Below are positions 43,685-52,525 of a stretch of 53,034 nt of DNA, piece after piece (position 1 is the stretch's first letter; every line of letters begins with the position of its first letter). The stretch comes from JANRIC01 sp033765345 (GTDB taxonomy: Bacteria > Bacteroidota > Bacteroidia > Cytophagales > Microscillaceae), in the NCBI GenBank assembly GCA_033765345.1, contig JANRIC010000091.1, positions 1 to 53,034 of the forward strand. Direction: 5' to 3'. The notes beneath the pieces are model-generated. The model was not told the DNA's origin. It did not search any database and saw only the letters and a program-made list of their open reading frames with translations. A program made the position numbers and the translations under genes.

Positions 43685-44764
43685 CTAATTACAAAAAAAA
43701 TTGTGCAAAAGATGGTACTCCATCTCCAGAAAGGTATAAAAAGCCTCCGAACGATACAAAATCTGAAACAAACGGTAAGAAGCCAGTGCATCCAAAATCC
43801 CAGAAGAAGTGCCTGCCAACATAGGGGCATAAAAAAAAGCAAGATTTTTGGCATCTTTTGACTGCCAATCCAACCCCGGTATTTCCAAATAAAATCCTAG
43901 CCTCATTCCTGAAATAGCCAGCAGGATTTTCTCCGGCAAAGTAGTGCTTTTATGATGGTATATGCACAAAATATCCTGCCTAATGCCTTGCTTGAGCTCC
44001 TCTAAACGCCCGATTTCAAAGCTTTGCATCAGACGTGTGACGTGATACAGCATAATGGCTGCTCTAGGGTATATATAACTCACCCGAAATGGCTGGGAAA
44101 TGTGCTGCTTTTGCTGTAGAACCGAACAAATATAAGTCAGACTGTCTTCATCTTGTGTTGTCCAGGGTAGTTCGTAATGCTTGACAAAGTATAAGATATT
44201 ACACAACACACAAAAATCAAATTCAATAGGCATCTTCGGAGAGCCAAACCAGACAGAGTAAGCCCCCAGATTTTGATAAATTTTCAAAGTATTTTGGACT
44301 TTTGTTCTGTTGGCGTGTTTTTCCAGGTGTGCTTTGACCTGAAGGGCTATTTCGGGAGAAGACTCCTGCGTCAGGTGAATCATCACGGTATCATCCGCAT
44401 CCGTAGGAAGCTGAAAACGCCCTAATTTAGAAAAAACATAACCGTTTGGATATTGCCCTGGCGGATTGGTGCGATAAAAATTATACAAATGGGCTTTGTT
44501 TACACTTTCATACAAAGGATAATTTTGAATCACCTTTTGCCGGATTGTCTGAGCAAGTTGTTTTTCTTCTTCCGAAAAAAAGCTTTCAAGTCGCATCAAT
44601 CCAAAAGCAATCAAAGCTGAAAAATAAATATTGTCATCTTCCCGCACATAAGGCAAAAAGGCATGAAATCGCTGCGAAGGGAACATTCCTAGGTTATAAA
44701 ACCGCGTTTTTTGTTGAGTTTGAAGCTCTTGGATTTGTTGGAGGGATGAAATATGGTTGTTCAC
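43685..44764 (-). CDS. Alpha/alpha-toroid-like protein with a DxDD motif
   Basis: This 359-residue protein, with no signal peptide, has helical pairs. The motif QLPTDADDTVM (residues 118-128; Asp122, Asp124, Asp125) matches the class II terpene cyclase DxDD(T) motif, in which the middle Asp protonates the substrate. The hydrophobic helices and a toroid-like arrangement would fit. It is shorter than squalene-hopene cyclases and has no QW repeats that I can see, so it may be only a fold relative. It lies alone between the outer-membrane gene and a GMC oxidoreductase gene. Function is not established. Confidence 0.6.
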   Translation of the reverse strand: MNNHISSLQQIQELQTQQKTRFYNLGMFPSQRFHAFLPYVREDDNIYFSALIAFGLMRLESFFSEEEKQLAQTIRQKVIQNYPLYESVNKAHLYNFYRTNPPGQYPNGYVFSKLGRFQLPTDADDTVMIHLTQESSPEIALQVKAHLEKHANRTKVQNTLKIYQNLGAYSVWFGSPKMPIEFDFCVLCNILYFVKHYELPWTTQDEDSLTYICSVLQQKQHISQPFRVSYIYPRAAIMLYHVTRLMQSFEIGRLEELKQGIRQDILCIYHHKSTTLPEKILLAISGMRLGFYLEIPGLDWQSKDAKNLAFFYAPMLAGTSSGILDALASYRLFQILYRSEAFYTFLEMEYHLLHNFFCN

Positions 44765-44851
44765 GATTTATTTTCTATGCACGATGATATACAATAAAAC
44801 AAATTCTACTCCATACAAAAACATTCCCAACAGAAAACACTAAAAAAATCA

Positions 44852-46498
44852 TCATTTATCCCTCAAAACCTCCTCTCCCACTGCTATTTCCCGCTTATTT
44901 TTAATCAAATCTGCGGCCTTTTCTGCAATCATAATGACTGGCGCATTGGTATTGCCTGATACGATCGTTGGCATCACAGAGGCATCTACAATTCTGAGGT
45001 TTTCTACCCCATAAACTTTTAATTCGGCATCTACCACTGCCATTTCGTCTTTGCCCATTTTGCAGGTACCCACAGGGTGGTAGACCGTGTGCAAAGTCTT
45101 GCGGATATGTGTCAGGATTTCAGCTTCGGTATCGGCTTTTTCAGGGAAGTGAATTTTGATGCGATAAGGGGCAAAAGCTTCCGATTCTAAGATTTCACGG
45201 GCGATTTGATAGCCTTTTACGAGCAAATCTCGGTCTTCTTGCGCATCGAGATAGTAGGGCTGGATCAGGGGAGCATCCAAAGGATTGGCAGAGCGAATCG
45301 AGACGTATCCCCTACTCTGTGGCTTAAGCAAAGTCGGTAAAATGCTAAAGCCGTCGCTATGCGGATAGGTATTTACATTGTATAAATCTGTGTTGTAATC
45401 TCCCAAGTGCATGGGTGAAAAATGTAACTGCAAATCAGGTCGGTCTTTTGCAAGGCTAGTTTTTACAAAGGCATTAGCCTCTAAGGGACTAGCTGTAAAA
45501 GGCCCTCTCCCCCACAATAAAAACTGAGCAAAACCTTTGAGTTGATTCCATATCTTTAGATTATGATTGGCTGAGATCGGCTGATTACACAGTCCGCCGA
45601 CTACGGCAAAAAGGTGATCTTGGAGGTTCTCCCCTACGCCGGGCAGGTCTAATTTTACAGGTATATTTTTGTCTTCCAGGATTTTGGCTGGGCCAAGTCC
45701 TGAAAGCATCATAATTTGTGGTGAGTTAAAAGCTCCCGCAGAAAGGATGACCTCGGTTGAAGCATAATATTTTTCGGTTTTACGGGCATTTTTACCCATC
45801 AGTACTTCCACACCGATGGCTTTATTGCCTTCCAGCAGGATTTTATGGGTGTGTGCTTGGGTAATTACTTTCAAATTGGGGCGATGCAAGGCAGGCTTTA
45901 GAAAGGCAGAAGCCGTACTCCAGCGTTGCCCGTTTTTGATGGTAAACTGAAAAAATCCGGCTCCCTCCTGCTCTGCTCCGTTGAAGTCTTGGTTTTCGGG
46001 GATGCCCTTTTCCAAGCAGCCTTGCACAAAGGCTCTGGCCAGTGGAGTTTGATAATATTGTGCCTTCGTAACAGAAAGAGGACCACCTGTGCCGTGGTAG
46101 GCATTTTTAAACTGTGCATTGGCTTCAGATTTGACAAAATACGGCAATACCTCCTCATAACTCCAGCCTTCGTTGCCTAGTTTTGCCCAATCGTTGTAAT
46201 CTTCCCGATTGCCACGGATGTAAGCCATTGCATTGGTAGAGCTACATCCTCCTAGGGTTTTGCCGCGCGGCTGAAACATCTTTTTGTGGTCTACCTGACT
46301 CTGAGGCTCTGTCTCATAAGCCCAATCAACGGCGGTTCGGTGTAGTTTGACGTACCCACCCGGGATATGAATCAGCAAATTAGAATCTTTGCCACCAGCT
46401 TCTAAAAGAAGGACTTTGGCTGCCGGATCTTCCGAAAGGCGATTGGCAAGTACACAGCCGGCCGAACCGGCACCGATGATGATATAGTCAAAAGTCAT
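44852..46498 (-). CDS. GMC oxidoreductase (choline dehydrogenase-like)
   Basis: This 548-residue flavoprotein has the N-terminal FAD-binding motif (IIIGAGSAGCVLANRLSEDP, residues 6-25). The GMC signature 1 is RGKTLGGCSSTNAMAYIRGN, signature 2 is GAFNSPQIMMLSGLGP, and the C-terminal active-site region is HTVYHPVGTCKMGKDEMAVVDAELKVYGVENLRIVDASVMPTIVSGNTNAPVIMIAEKAADLI. The catalytic His lies in the HPVGTC segment. Family members oxidise alcohols, including choline. The substrate cannot be told, and no betaine aldehyde dehydrogenase is nearby. Confidence 0.93.
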   Translation of the reverse strand: MTFDYIIIGAGSAGCVLANRLSEDPAAKVLLLEAGGKDSNLLIHIPGGYVKLHRTAVDWAYETEPQSQVDHKKMFQPRGKTLGGCSSTNAMAYIRGNREDYNDWAKLGNEGWSYEEVLPYFVKSEANAQFKNAYHGTGGPLSVTKAQYYQTPLARAFVQGCLEKGIPENQDFNGAEQEGAGFFQFTIKNGQRWSTASAFLKPALHRPNLKVITQAHTHKILLEGNKAIGVEVLMGKNARKTEKYYASTEVILSAGAFNSPQIMMLSGLGPAKILEDKNIPVKLDLPGVGENLQDHLFAVVGGLCNQPISANHNLKIWNQLKGFAQFLLWGRGPFTASPLEANAFVKTSLAKDRPDLQLHFSPMHLGDYNTDLYNVNTYPHSDGFSILPTLLKPQSRGYVSIRSANPLDAPLIQPYYLDAQEDRDLLVKGYQIAREILESEAFAPYRIKIHFPEKADTEAEILTHIRKTLHTVYHPVGTCKMGKDEMAVVDAELKVYGVENLRIVDASVMPTIVSGNTNAPVIMIAEKAADLIKNKREIAVGEEVLRDK

Positions 46499-46603
46499 GA
46501 AATTGGGGTCAAATCATTGATGGATATTTAGAATAGTATAAAAATACCTCTAAAAATCAAAAAACTGGAATTTTTCCGGCTTTTTTTTAGATATTTTTCT
46601 GCA

Positions 46604-47401
46604 TTATTTTAGGAAAAAGCCAATCGTCTTTTGCAAGAACTCAAATAAGGCTTTTTCTAAAATATCTCGGTTTAGATTTGTCATTTCGTTGAGACTTAAG
46701 ATTGCCCCTTTAAAATGTCCGCCTGTCTCCCATTTGCCGGTTTGAAGTTCAGGCAACTCTTGATAATCTAGGCTTCCTTGTGGAGCGTATCCTGCTACAT
46801 AAAAATAGGGTGCGCCTGCCAAGCTGTCTTCCATCGCCCAACCAAAACCGATACTTACTCGGTCATTCGCAGGCACATAAATTCCGGTATCAAAGTGATG
46901 CGGCCAAATCCTGATTTCTCCATCTGCTTGCAAATAACCCAATACCCAAAGACAGGCTTCATTGGCCAGTTGTCGCCAATGCTTCCATACTTGAATATGC
47001 TCCTGTGGAATAAACTGCACGGGAGTTTGAGAAAAGGGGTATTCCGTAATTTCAAAATGCAGTTTTTCGGAAAAGTCAGCGGGTTGAAGCCCTCTTTTTT
47101 GGACTTCCTGTGTGAGTTCACGGATGATTTCCAAATCAGATTTACCTACAGAAGCCACAGATTGTAACACTTGTAAATGATCACCAAGCCATTCTAAGCG
47201 AAGATTTTCCAGATTTAGGCTGAGGATGATTTTACCAGACGAGGTTTTGATCCACCGCCCAATAATTCGGTTTCCCAGCACATCAAAAAATAAATTAGTG
47301 TGGCTGTCATCTTCCTTTTTAGGCACATAACTGCGATTTGCTTTGGCAATGATCTGACAAAGCCAGTGAATTTGTTGGTCGGTTTGGGTATAGTCTTGCA
47401 T
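46604..47401 (-). CDS. Hypothetical protein
   Basis: This 265-residue protein is cytosolic, with a beta-rich middle (TNLFFDVLGNRIIGRWIKTSSGKIILSLNLENLRLEWLG) and a conserved-looking block, EIRIWPHHFDTGIYVPANDRVSIGFGWAMEDSLAGAPYFYVAGY. PHHFD followed by a GFGW stretch and YFYVAGY resembles the DUF5996 pattern (HFFWGSFDLA..., PAFYAYAYP), but I cannot confirm the family. It lies between the GMC oxidoreductase and the repeat-rich gap. No operon partner is clear. Confidence 0.6.
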   Translation of the reverse strand: MQDYTQTDQQIHWLCQIIAKANRSYVPKKEDDSHTNLFFDVLGNRIIGRWIKTSSGKIILSLNLENLRLEWLGDHLQVLQSVASVGKSDLEIIRELTQEVQKRGLQPADFSEKLHFEITEYPFSQTPVQFIPQEHIQVWKHWRQLANEACLWVLGYLQADGEIRIWPHHFDTGIYVPANDRVSIGFGWAMEDSLAGAPYFYVAGYAPQGSLDYQELPELQTGKWETGGHFKGAILSLNEMTNLNRDILEKALFEFLQKTIGFFLK

Positions 47402-47474
47402 TGTTTTAGGTGAATGAATGGATTAAAATTCAATTTATAAAAAATAATCATCAAGACGTGTCTTATAAGATACA

Positions 47475-47600
47475 ATAGCCCGTGAGGTTATTGGGTTTTG
47501 GGGATTAGCTATTGGGTTTTTGTTTTGATTTAAGCGTTAATTTTTGCAAAAACTCTTATTAATACCCAAAACCCGATACATCATAGCCTGACGGCTATGA
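47475..47600. repeat. Short inverted-repeat (MITE-like) element, copy 2
   Basis: The left end (ATAGCCCGTGAGGTTATTGGG, then TTTTGGGGATT) is matched in inverted orientation by the right end (AATACCCAAAACCCG, then CATAGCCTGACGGCTAT), giving imperfect inverted ends of about 35 bp. The segment GCTATTGGGTTTTTG followed by TTTGATTTA (from 47509) is shared with the element at 10474-10590. The core has no gene. Confidence 0.55.
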
Positions 47601-47674
47601 TGCAGCTACGAACAACGGTGAAAAAAAACCTTATATATTTTATGTTTTAATTTTTTTTTCAAAATTTTATTTTG

Positions 47675-47850
47675 AGAAAAACGCCACACGCAGCGCAGGA
47701 CAAAATCCTCAACGGAGAAAAACGCCACACGCAACGCAGGACAAAATCCTCAACGGAGAAAAACGCCACACGCAACGCAGGACAAAATCCTCAACGGAGA
47801 AAAACGCCACACGCAGCGCAGGACAAAATCCTCAACGGAGAAAAACGCCA
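47675..47850. repeat. 41-bp tandem repeat, four units plus a partial
   Basis: Units repeat with an exact 41-bp period; ACGCC recurs at 47681, 47722, 47763, 47804 and 47845. Each unit contains AGGACAAAATCCT, a 4-bp stem with a 5-nt loop, so the transcript would hold evenly spaced hairpins. The unit length is not a multiple of three, so a coding repeat would shift frame in every copy, and it is not CRISPR-like because there are no spacers. The array lies 208 bp upstream of the Rieske-P450 gene. Confidence 0.85.
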
Positions 47851-48057
47851 TATTAACCAGATTTATGATGATCCGCTATAGTTCTTTCCTCAAATTGGCA
47901 TTAGCAAATTATTATTTCCCGATCTTGTAGCTTGAGCGATCTAAAGGCTTTTCAAATACCTTCACAAAGCTTAAAATGTAATTCTAAAAATAGCCTGAAT
48001 AATAGGAATTCTCAAAAAAAATCAGAATCTTGGCAATGATTAACCTAATTATGCAAA

Positions 48058-49857
48058 ATGAAAAATCCGATTGTACTTGTTGCACTCTCCGAACTTCAAG
48101 AATCAGTCCCTCTTGGCGTAGACATTCAGGGTCTTAGCCTGGTAGTACTTAAGCAAGCCGATCAAATCAGTGTTTTCGAGGGGAGATGTCCTCACCAAGG
48201 CACACTCCTTTCAGAAGGTTGGGTGGCAGATGGAAAGCTGGTTTGTCGTACCCACCAATGGAAATTTGACTGCCTGACGGGTGAAAAGGTAAAAGATGCC
48301 AAAGTATGCCTCAAAAAATTCACCTCGCAGATGGATCAGGGAAAAATTTTGGTAGATCAGGATGAACTTTTTGCTTATAAAAAACAAAGTCTACATATTT
48401 CAGGAGATTCTCATAAATCAGAAACACAGGCATTACTCCATCCCAGCAAACTTCCTGGTCCTAAGGGTTTACCAGTTTTAGGAAATCTCCTTCAGATCAA
48501 TAACAATACCATCCATCAGCAGGTAGAAGCCTGGTCTAAAACCTATGGAAATCTATTCAAGATTTATCTGGGAGGGCGTTTATTTATTATTTCAGCCGAT
48601 CCTGAGTTTAATCTTTATCTTTTAAAAATCAGACCTCATTCAGTAAGTCGTAGCAACCGCCTGCATCATATCATGAAAGATTTTGGAATTGTGGGGGTTT
48701 TTAATGCAGAGGGTGAACAATGGCGCAGGCAAAGGCAATTTGTGATGCAGGGTTTGGCGCAAAAGCACTTGCGGCAGTTTTTCCCTACCATTGCAAGTGT
48801 GACGGATCGCCTACGCAAACGCTGGCAGAAAAGTGCCCAAAAAGGCGAAGTGATTGATATTCAAAACGACCTAATGCGTTATACCGTAGACGTGACCACC
48901 AGTCTGGCATTTGGATACGATATGAATACGCTTGAAAAAGAAAAAGACGTAATCCAGGATCATCTGGAAAAAATATTTCCTACCATGAACAGGCGTTTGT
49001 ATATGCCTTTTGCTTATTGGAAGTATTTCAAATTTCCCAGTGACAAAAAAACCGATAAAGCCCTAGAAGAAATCAGAAAATACGGAGAAGGTATCATCCG
49101 TGAAACTCGCCTGAAAATAGAGCAAAATCCCGAACTGGAAGAAAATCCTTCAAATTTCCTGGAAGCACTTTTGGTAGCCAAAGATGAAGACGGCAGCAAG
49201 TTCACCGATGATGAAATCTATTCCAACGTATTCACCATGTTGCTGGCTGGCGAAGATACTACCGCCAACAGCATCGCCTGGATGGCTTACTATCTCACCG
49301 AATACCCCGAAATAGCCCGCAAAATCCGCGAAGAAGTTGATCAGGTGCTAGGCAAAGATTTGGTCTTGGAAGATTTCAACCTGGGTAAAGACCTCTCTTA
49401 TATAGATGCCTTTGCCCTCGAGACCCTCCGCTTCAAACCAGTCGCTCCAATCAATGGTACTTTACTTTTAGAAGATATTCCGTATAAAGGCTATTTATTC
49501 CCTAAAGGAACCACCATCTTGGTAGCCTCTCGCCCAGGAAGTCAGTTGGAATCGCACTATCCTGATTCATTAAGCTTCAAGCCAGAACGCTGGCTTGATC
49601 CTGAATTTAGAAAACAAGATCGATTTAATATTCCTTTTGGTTCAGGGCCCAGACTTTGCCCAGGTCGCAGCCTGGCTTTGCTCGAAATCAAAGTAGCCGT
49701 AGCTATGATGGTCAAAAACTTTGACCTAGAAAGAATCCCTCAAAAAGAAGAAGTCAAAGAACACCTGGCATTTACGATGATGCCTCGTAATCTGAGCATC
49801 AAACTTCGGGAGCGTAAGGCCATGGAGGTATTAAACCCACCTTCTCACGCAGATTAA
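48058..49857 (+). CDS. Rieske-cytochrome P450 fusion monooxygenase
   Basis: This 599-residue protein joins two redox units. Residues 1-115 are a Rieske [2Fe-2S] domain: CPHQGTLLSEGW (Cys44, His46) and CRTHQWKFD (Cys63, His66). After a short linker, residues 130-595 are a P450: KLPGPKGLPVLGNLL, the I-helix AGEDTTANSIAWM (oxygen-activating Thr), the K-helix ETLRFKP (ExxR), and the haem-binding FGSGPRLCPGRSLALLE with Cys534 as thiolate ligand. The Rieske unit may pass electrons to the haem. No reductase domain is present, so a separate donor is needed. No signal peptide is seen. The substrate is unknown. A 350-residue gene follows after 12 bp. Confidence 0.95.
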   Translation: MKNPIVLVALSELQESVPLGVDIQGLSLVVLKQADQISVFEGRCPHQGTLLSEGWVADGKLVCRTHQWKFDCLTGEKVKDAKVCLKKFTSQMDQGKILVDQDELFAYKKQSLHISGDSHKSETQALLHPSKLPGPKGLPVLGNLLQINNNTIHQQVEAWSKTYGNLFKIYLGGRLFIISADPEFNLYLLKIRPHSVSRSNRLHHIMKDFGIVGVFNAEGEQWRRQRQFVMQGLAQKHLRQFFPTIASVTDRLRKRWQKSAQKGEVIDIQNDLMRYTVDVTTSLAFGYDMNTLEKEKDVIQDHLEKIFPTMNRRLYMPFAYWKYFKFPSDKKTDKALEEIRKYGEGIIRETRLKIEQNPELEENPSNFLEALLVAKDEDGSKFTDDEIYSNVFTMLLAGEDTTANSIAWMAYYLTEYPEIARKIREEVDQVLGKDLVLEDFNLGKDLSYIDAFALETLRFKPVAPINGTLLLEDIPYKGYLFPKGTTILVASRPGSQLESHYPDSLSFKPERWLDPEFRKQDRFNIPFGSGPRLCPGRSLALLEIKVAVAMMVKNFDLERIPQKEEVKEHLAFTMMPRNLSIKLRERKAMEVLNPPSHAD

Positions 49858-49869
49858 TAACTGATTTTT

Positions 49870-50922
49870 ATGCTTAGTCAATATATAGGTTCTCAGATAG
49901 TAGATACCCCTTTAATTCGGATTAATATCAAACATTTTTATTTTGCCGATTATAGTGGGCGTAGAATGTGGGATTATGGGATCGCTCCTGCCACAGCAGA
50001 ATTGCTAAAAAAAACAGGCTTACACTCTCAATTTACCCCCGAGGGGATCAATATTTGGATGGATGCTGATAAAACAGAGCCTTTTATCTATTTTCTGGAA
50101 CATGCCGGAGAAATCTCCTTTTCCTTTTTTTTATATCCCCGGACGGTTTCCTGGCTCGCTATAACGGATATTCTCCATCCTACGGGGGTTTTTTCCGAAC
50201 TTTTATATTTTACAAATACTGTTCACGGAGAAACTTACCTTAGTTTTGAGCCTACCGTCAGCCAAAAAGATATATATCCCAGCAAACCCTTGTCCTTGAC
50301 CCAAAAGTCTTCATCAGGAGATAATCTAGGAGAAAAAGAGACATCCGGGATTGGACATCATTTACAAACGATTCCTAGTGAGAAACCCACCCAGGAAAAG
50401 CTGATAGAAAGTTTGGGAAAATTAATACCCACAGGTCAAGCTAAACCTGTGGGCTGGATTCATATTGTTTGGGATAGTTTTCAGAGAAAACAATACCTCG
50501 AGGCTTTGCAGGCAGGCTATCGCCTCCGCACGGATCTTTATGAGTTATGTTTTCAACCCCGGAAAATATATTGGCGTTATTGGCTTATTCTTAGAAACAA
50601 ACAGAGTCGGGATCGCATACATCAAGTTCAGATACTGAGTGATTTGGAAGATGTAGTATTTCTAGGGCCGGATGAGTACGAAATAGGGCAAAACTCCTGG
50701 GCATATTGTTTTATTTCTCAAAACACATTACCCTTCCTAGAACGATCTCCTTTTCATTTCAGGGCTGTAATCACCCATAAGATACCTGAAGAGCTTGATT
50801 ATGAAGGCAAACGCTATCATACTATGTCTCAAATATTGCCTTTACCTCGTACAGATCAGATACATTGGGTCACATTCGAGAAAATATCAGCTTTTTGTGC
50901 AGATATAAAAGTCTTTTTATAA
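49870..50922 (+). CDS. Unrecognised protein next to an eCIS-type ATPase gene
   Basis: This 350-residue protein starts 12 bp after the P450 and ends 1 bp before the convergent ATPase gene. The N-terminal half (residues about 15-140) is beta-rich, with INIKHFYFADYSGRRMWDYGI and PFIYFLEHAGEISFSFFLYPRTVSWLAIT. A polar linker (about 145-190) leads to a second beta-rich part (KIYWRYWLILRNKQSRDRIHQVQILSDLEDVVFLGPDEYEIG and PFHFRAVITHKIPEELDYEG). No family is recognised and no signal peptide is seen. A role in the eCIS locus is guessed from position only. Confidence 0.6.
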   Translation: MLSQYIGSQIVDTPLIRINIKHFYFADYSGRRMWDYGIAPATAELLKKTGLHSQFTPEGINIWMDADKTEPFIYFLEHAGEISFSFFLYPRTVSWLAITDILHPTGVFSELLYFTNTVHGETYLSFEPTVSQKDIYPSKPLSLTQKSSSGDNLGEKETSGIGHHLQTIPSEKPTQEKLIESLGKLIPTGQAKPVGWIHIVWDSFQRKQYLEALQAGYRLRTDLYELCFQPRKIYWRYWLILRNKQSRDRIHQVQILSDLEDVVFLGPDEYEIGQNSWAYCFISQNTLPFLERSPFHFRAVITHKIPEELDYEGKRYHTMSQILPLPRTDQIHWVTFEKISAFCADIKVFL

Positions 50923-52368
50923 TTAACGAAACTGATCAAACTGATTTTTTCGCTTTTGATACCCCTCAAAGTCAGGTACTTTCAGCCCTACCTGGCGAAG
51001 TCCGGCACAAAAATCTTCCAGGCTGAGTTCCCAGTTTTTATGTTTTAAAGCCTTTAAACCCAGATAATGTTTGACCTTGATAATTTGAGCCCCTGTAATG
51101 TCATTCGCCTGTGCCCCGGCAACAAATTTAAGGTCAATATCAGGACTTAGCTCAAATGCTTGCAAGGCTTTTTGCCAAAGCCTGATGATGTCACTTTGTT
51201 CAGGTTTTTGAAAATCAATGCGGGTATCAAAACGTCTTTGGAAAGCTTTATCCATATTGCTGCTGAAGTTTGTAGCCACGATGATGATGCCGGGATAATC
51301 CTCGATTTCTTGCAGAAGATATGCAATATCCTGATTGACATAGGTATCTTGGGCATTTTGTACGTTTGTACTTCTTTTAGAAAACAAAGCATCTCCTTCA
51401 TCACAAAATAAAATCCAATTGCGATTACGCGCCGTGTTAAAAACCCTGGCGATGTTTTTTGTAGTCTCTCCCACATATTTACTCACGATTTTGTCTAATG
51501 ACAGCCGATAGACGGGGCGGTCGGTTTCTTTGGACAATAACCTGCCCAGCATGGTTTTGCCTGTGCCGGGCTCACCAACCAACAAACAACGATAACCTTT
51601 GCGTTCACGGGTAAACTCCGGGTGGGCAGCCATTTGCTCAAAATATTTAATCCAATCCAAGAGTTCCTCTATTTTGACGTGTGTATTGTAAGGTACCACC
51701 AGATCATCCCAGGTTTGATCGGTACTGAGTTTATGGGCAGGGAAACTGGGACTTTGCTCCGGCTCATATTCCTGACCGAAAGTAAATAAATGTTGGTACT
51801 CCGGCGAAAGCCCCATCGCACCACGCAACCAGGGAACGCCGGGAGGCACATCCTGGATTTCAAGTACACGCTTTCGTTGAAATAAATGATCAGGGGCAAA
51901 AATCTGTTGAAATTGCATACGTAGACGTATATTATTGCCTGCTAATAGATAGAGCAGTGTTTCAGGGCAAGGTAAAAAAGACTTCAATTGTAGACCTTGC
52001 ACGGAGTTAAGATTGTGTTCGGTTTGCACTTCCAATCGATTCAAGATGCGCGTGATTTCAGGGCTAAGGTAAGGTGCGAGTGTAAGGATTAAAGCCGTTC
52101 TTTCGGCTATAGCGAGCAAATGACAGAGTCTATGGGAGTGTTTTTTTTCGTTTTCATGGGATACTTCACGAAGAAATGTTTCATAAGGATTATCCCCTTT
52201 TGCTTTAGGTGTTGCAAAAGAATGATAAAAAGTATCCGGTATCCAATCAGAAACACCTTGATAGGCTGAGACATAAAACTCACCCCGATTCATTAAGAAG
52301 CTAATCAACCAAGCGACATCTCGCTGGTATGTATTTTCAAGAGATGCATTGGTTTCAGGTTCTTGCAT
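50923..52368 (-). CDS. eCIS-type AAA+ ATPase
   Basis: This 481-residue protein has an N-terminal helical part and a middle segment that matches, by memory, ATPases of extracellular contractile injection systems (Afp15/Pvc15-like): FLPCPETLLYLLAGNNIRLRMQFQQIF, then LRGAMGLSPEYQHLFTFGQ and FPAHKLSTDQTWDDLVV. The AAA+ domain has Walker A GEPGTGKT (Lys271), Walker B WILFCDEGDALF and arginine fingers in FQRRFDTRIDF. SKYVGETTKNIARVF is a pore-loop region. In eCIS such ATPases are needed for assembly or recycling. Sheath, tube and baseplate genes are not in this window. Confidence 0.85.
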   Translation of the reverse strand: MQEPETNASLENTYQRDVAWLISFLMNRGEFYVSAYQGVSDWIPDTFYHSFATPKAKGDNPYETFLREVSHENEKKHSHRLCHLLAIAERTALILTLAPYLSPEITRILNRLEVQTEHNLNSVQGLQLKSFLPCPETLLYLLAGNNIRLRMQFQQIFAPDHLFQRKRVLEIQDVPPGVPWLRGAMGLSPEYQHLFTFGQEYEPEQSPSFPAHKLSTDQTWDDLVVPYNTHVKIEELLDWIKYFEQMAAHPEFTRERKGYRCLLVGEPGTGKTMLGRLLSKETDRPVYRLSLDKIVSKYVGETTKNIARVFNTARNRNWILFCDEGDALFSKRSTNVQNAQDTYVNQDIAYLLQEIEDYPGIIIVATNFSSNMDKAFQRRFDTRIDFQKPEQSDIIRLWQKALQAFELSPDIDLKFVAGAQANDITGAQIIKVKHYLGLKALKHKNWELSLEDFCAGLRQVGLKVPDFEGYQKRKNQFDQFR

Positions 52369-52525
52369 AGGTCTTTATATCTTTTAATATGCATAAAACA
52401 TTGCTCAAATTCACAGTATAAATTTCCCGGAATGCTTGTAAAATACCTATTAATTCACGACCTTACAAGCAAATCCTTATCTTTCAAAAGTACAAAAAAA
52501 TTAAATATTTTGATTCTATTCCACT

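Noticed and set aside
43567..43854. Minus-strand ORF overlapping the start-distal end of the DxDD protein gene
   Set aside because: It lies in another frame of the same strand, and the toroid-like gene has the better composition and motif.
47675..47850. CRISPR array
   Set aside because: The repeat is continuous with no spacers and no cas genes nearby.
47672..47881. 69-codon ORF across the 41-bp tandem repeat
   Set aside because: The unit length is not a multiple of three, so the peptide changes frame in every unit; the openness comes from repeat composition.
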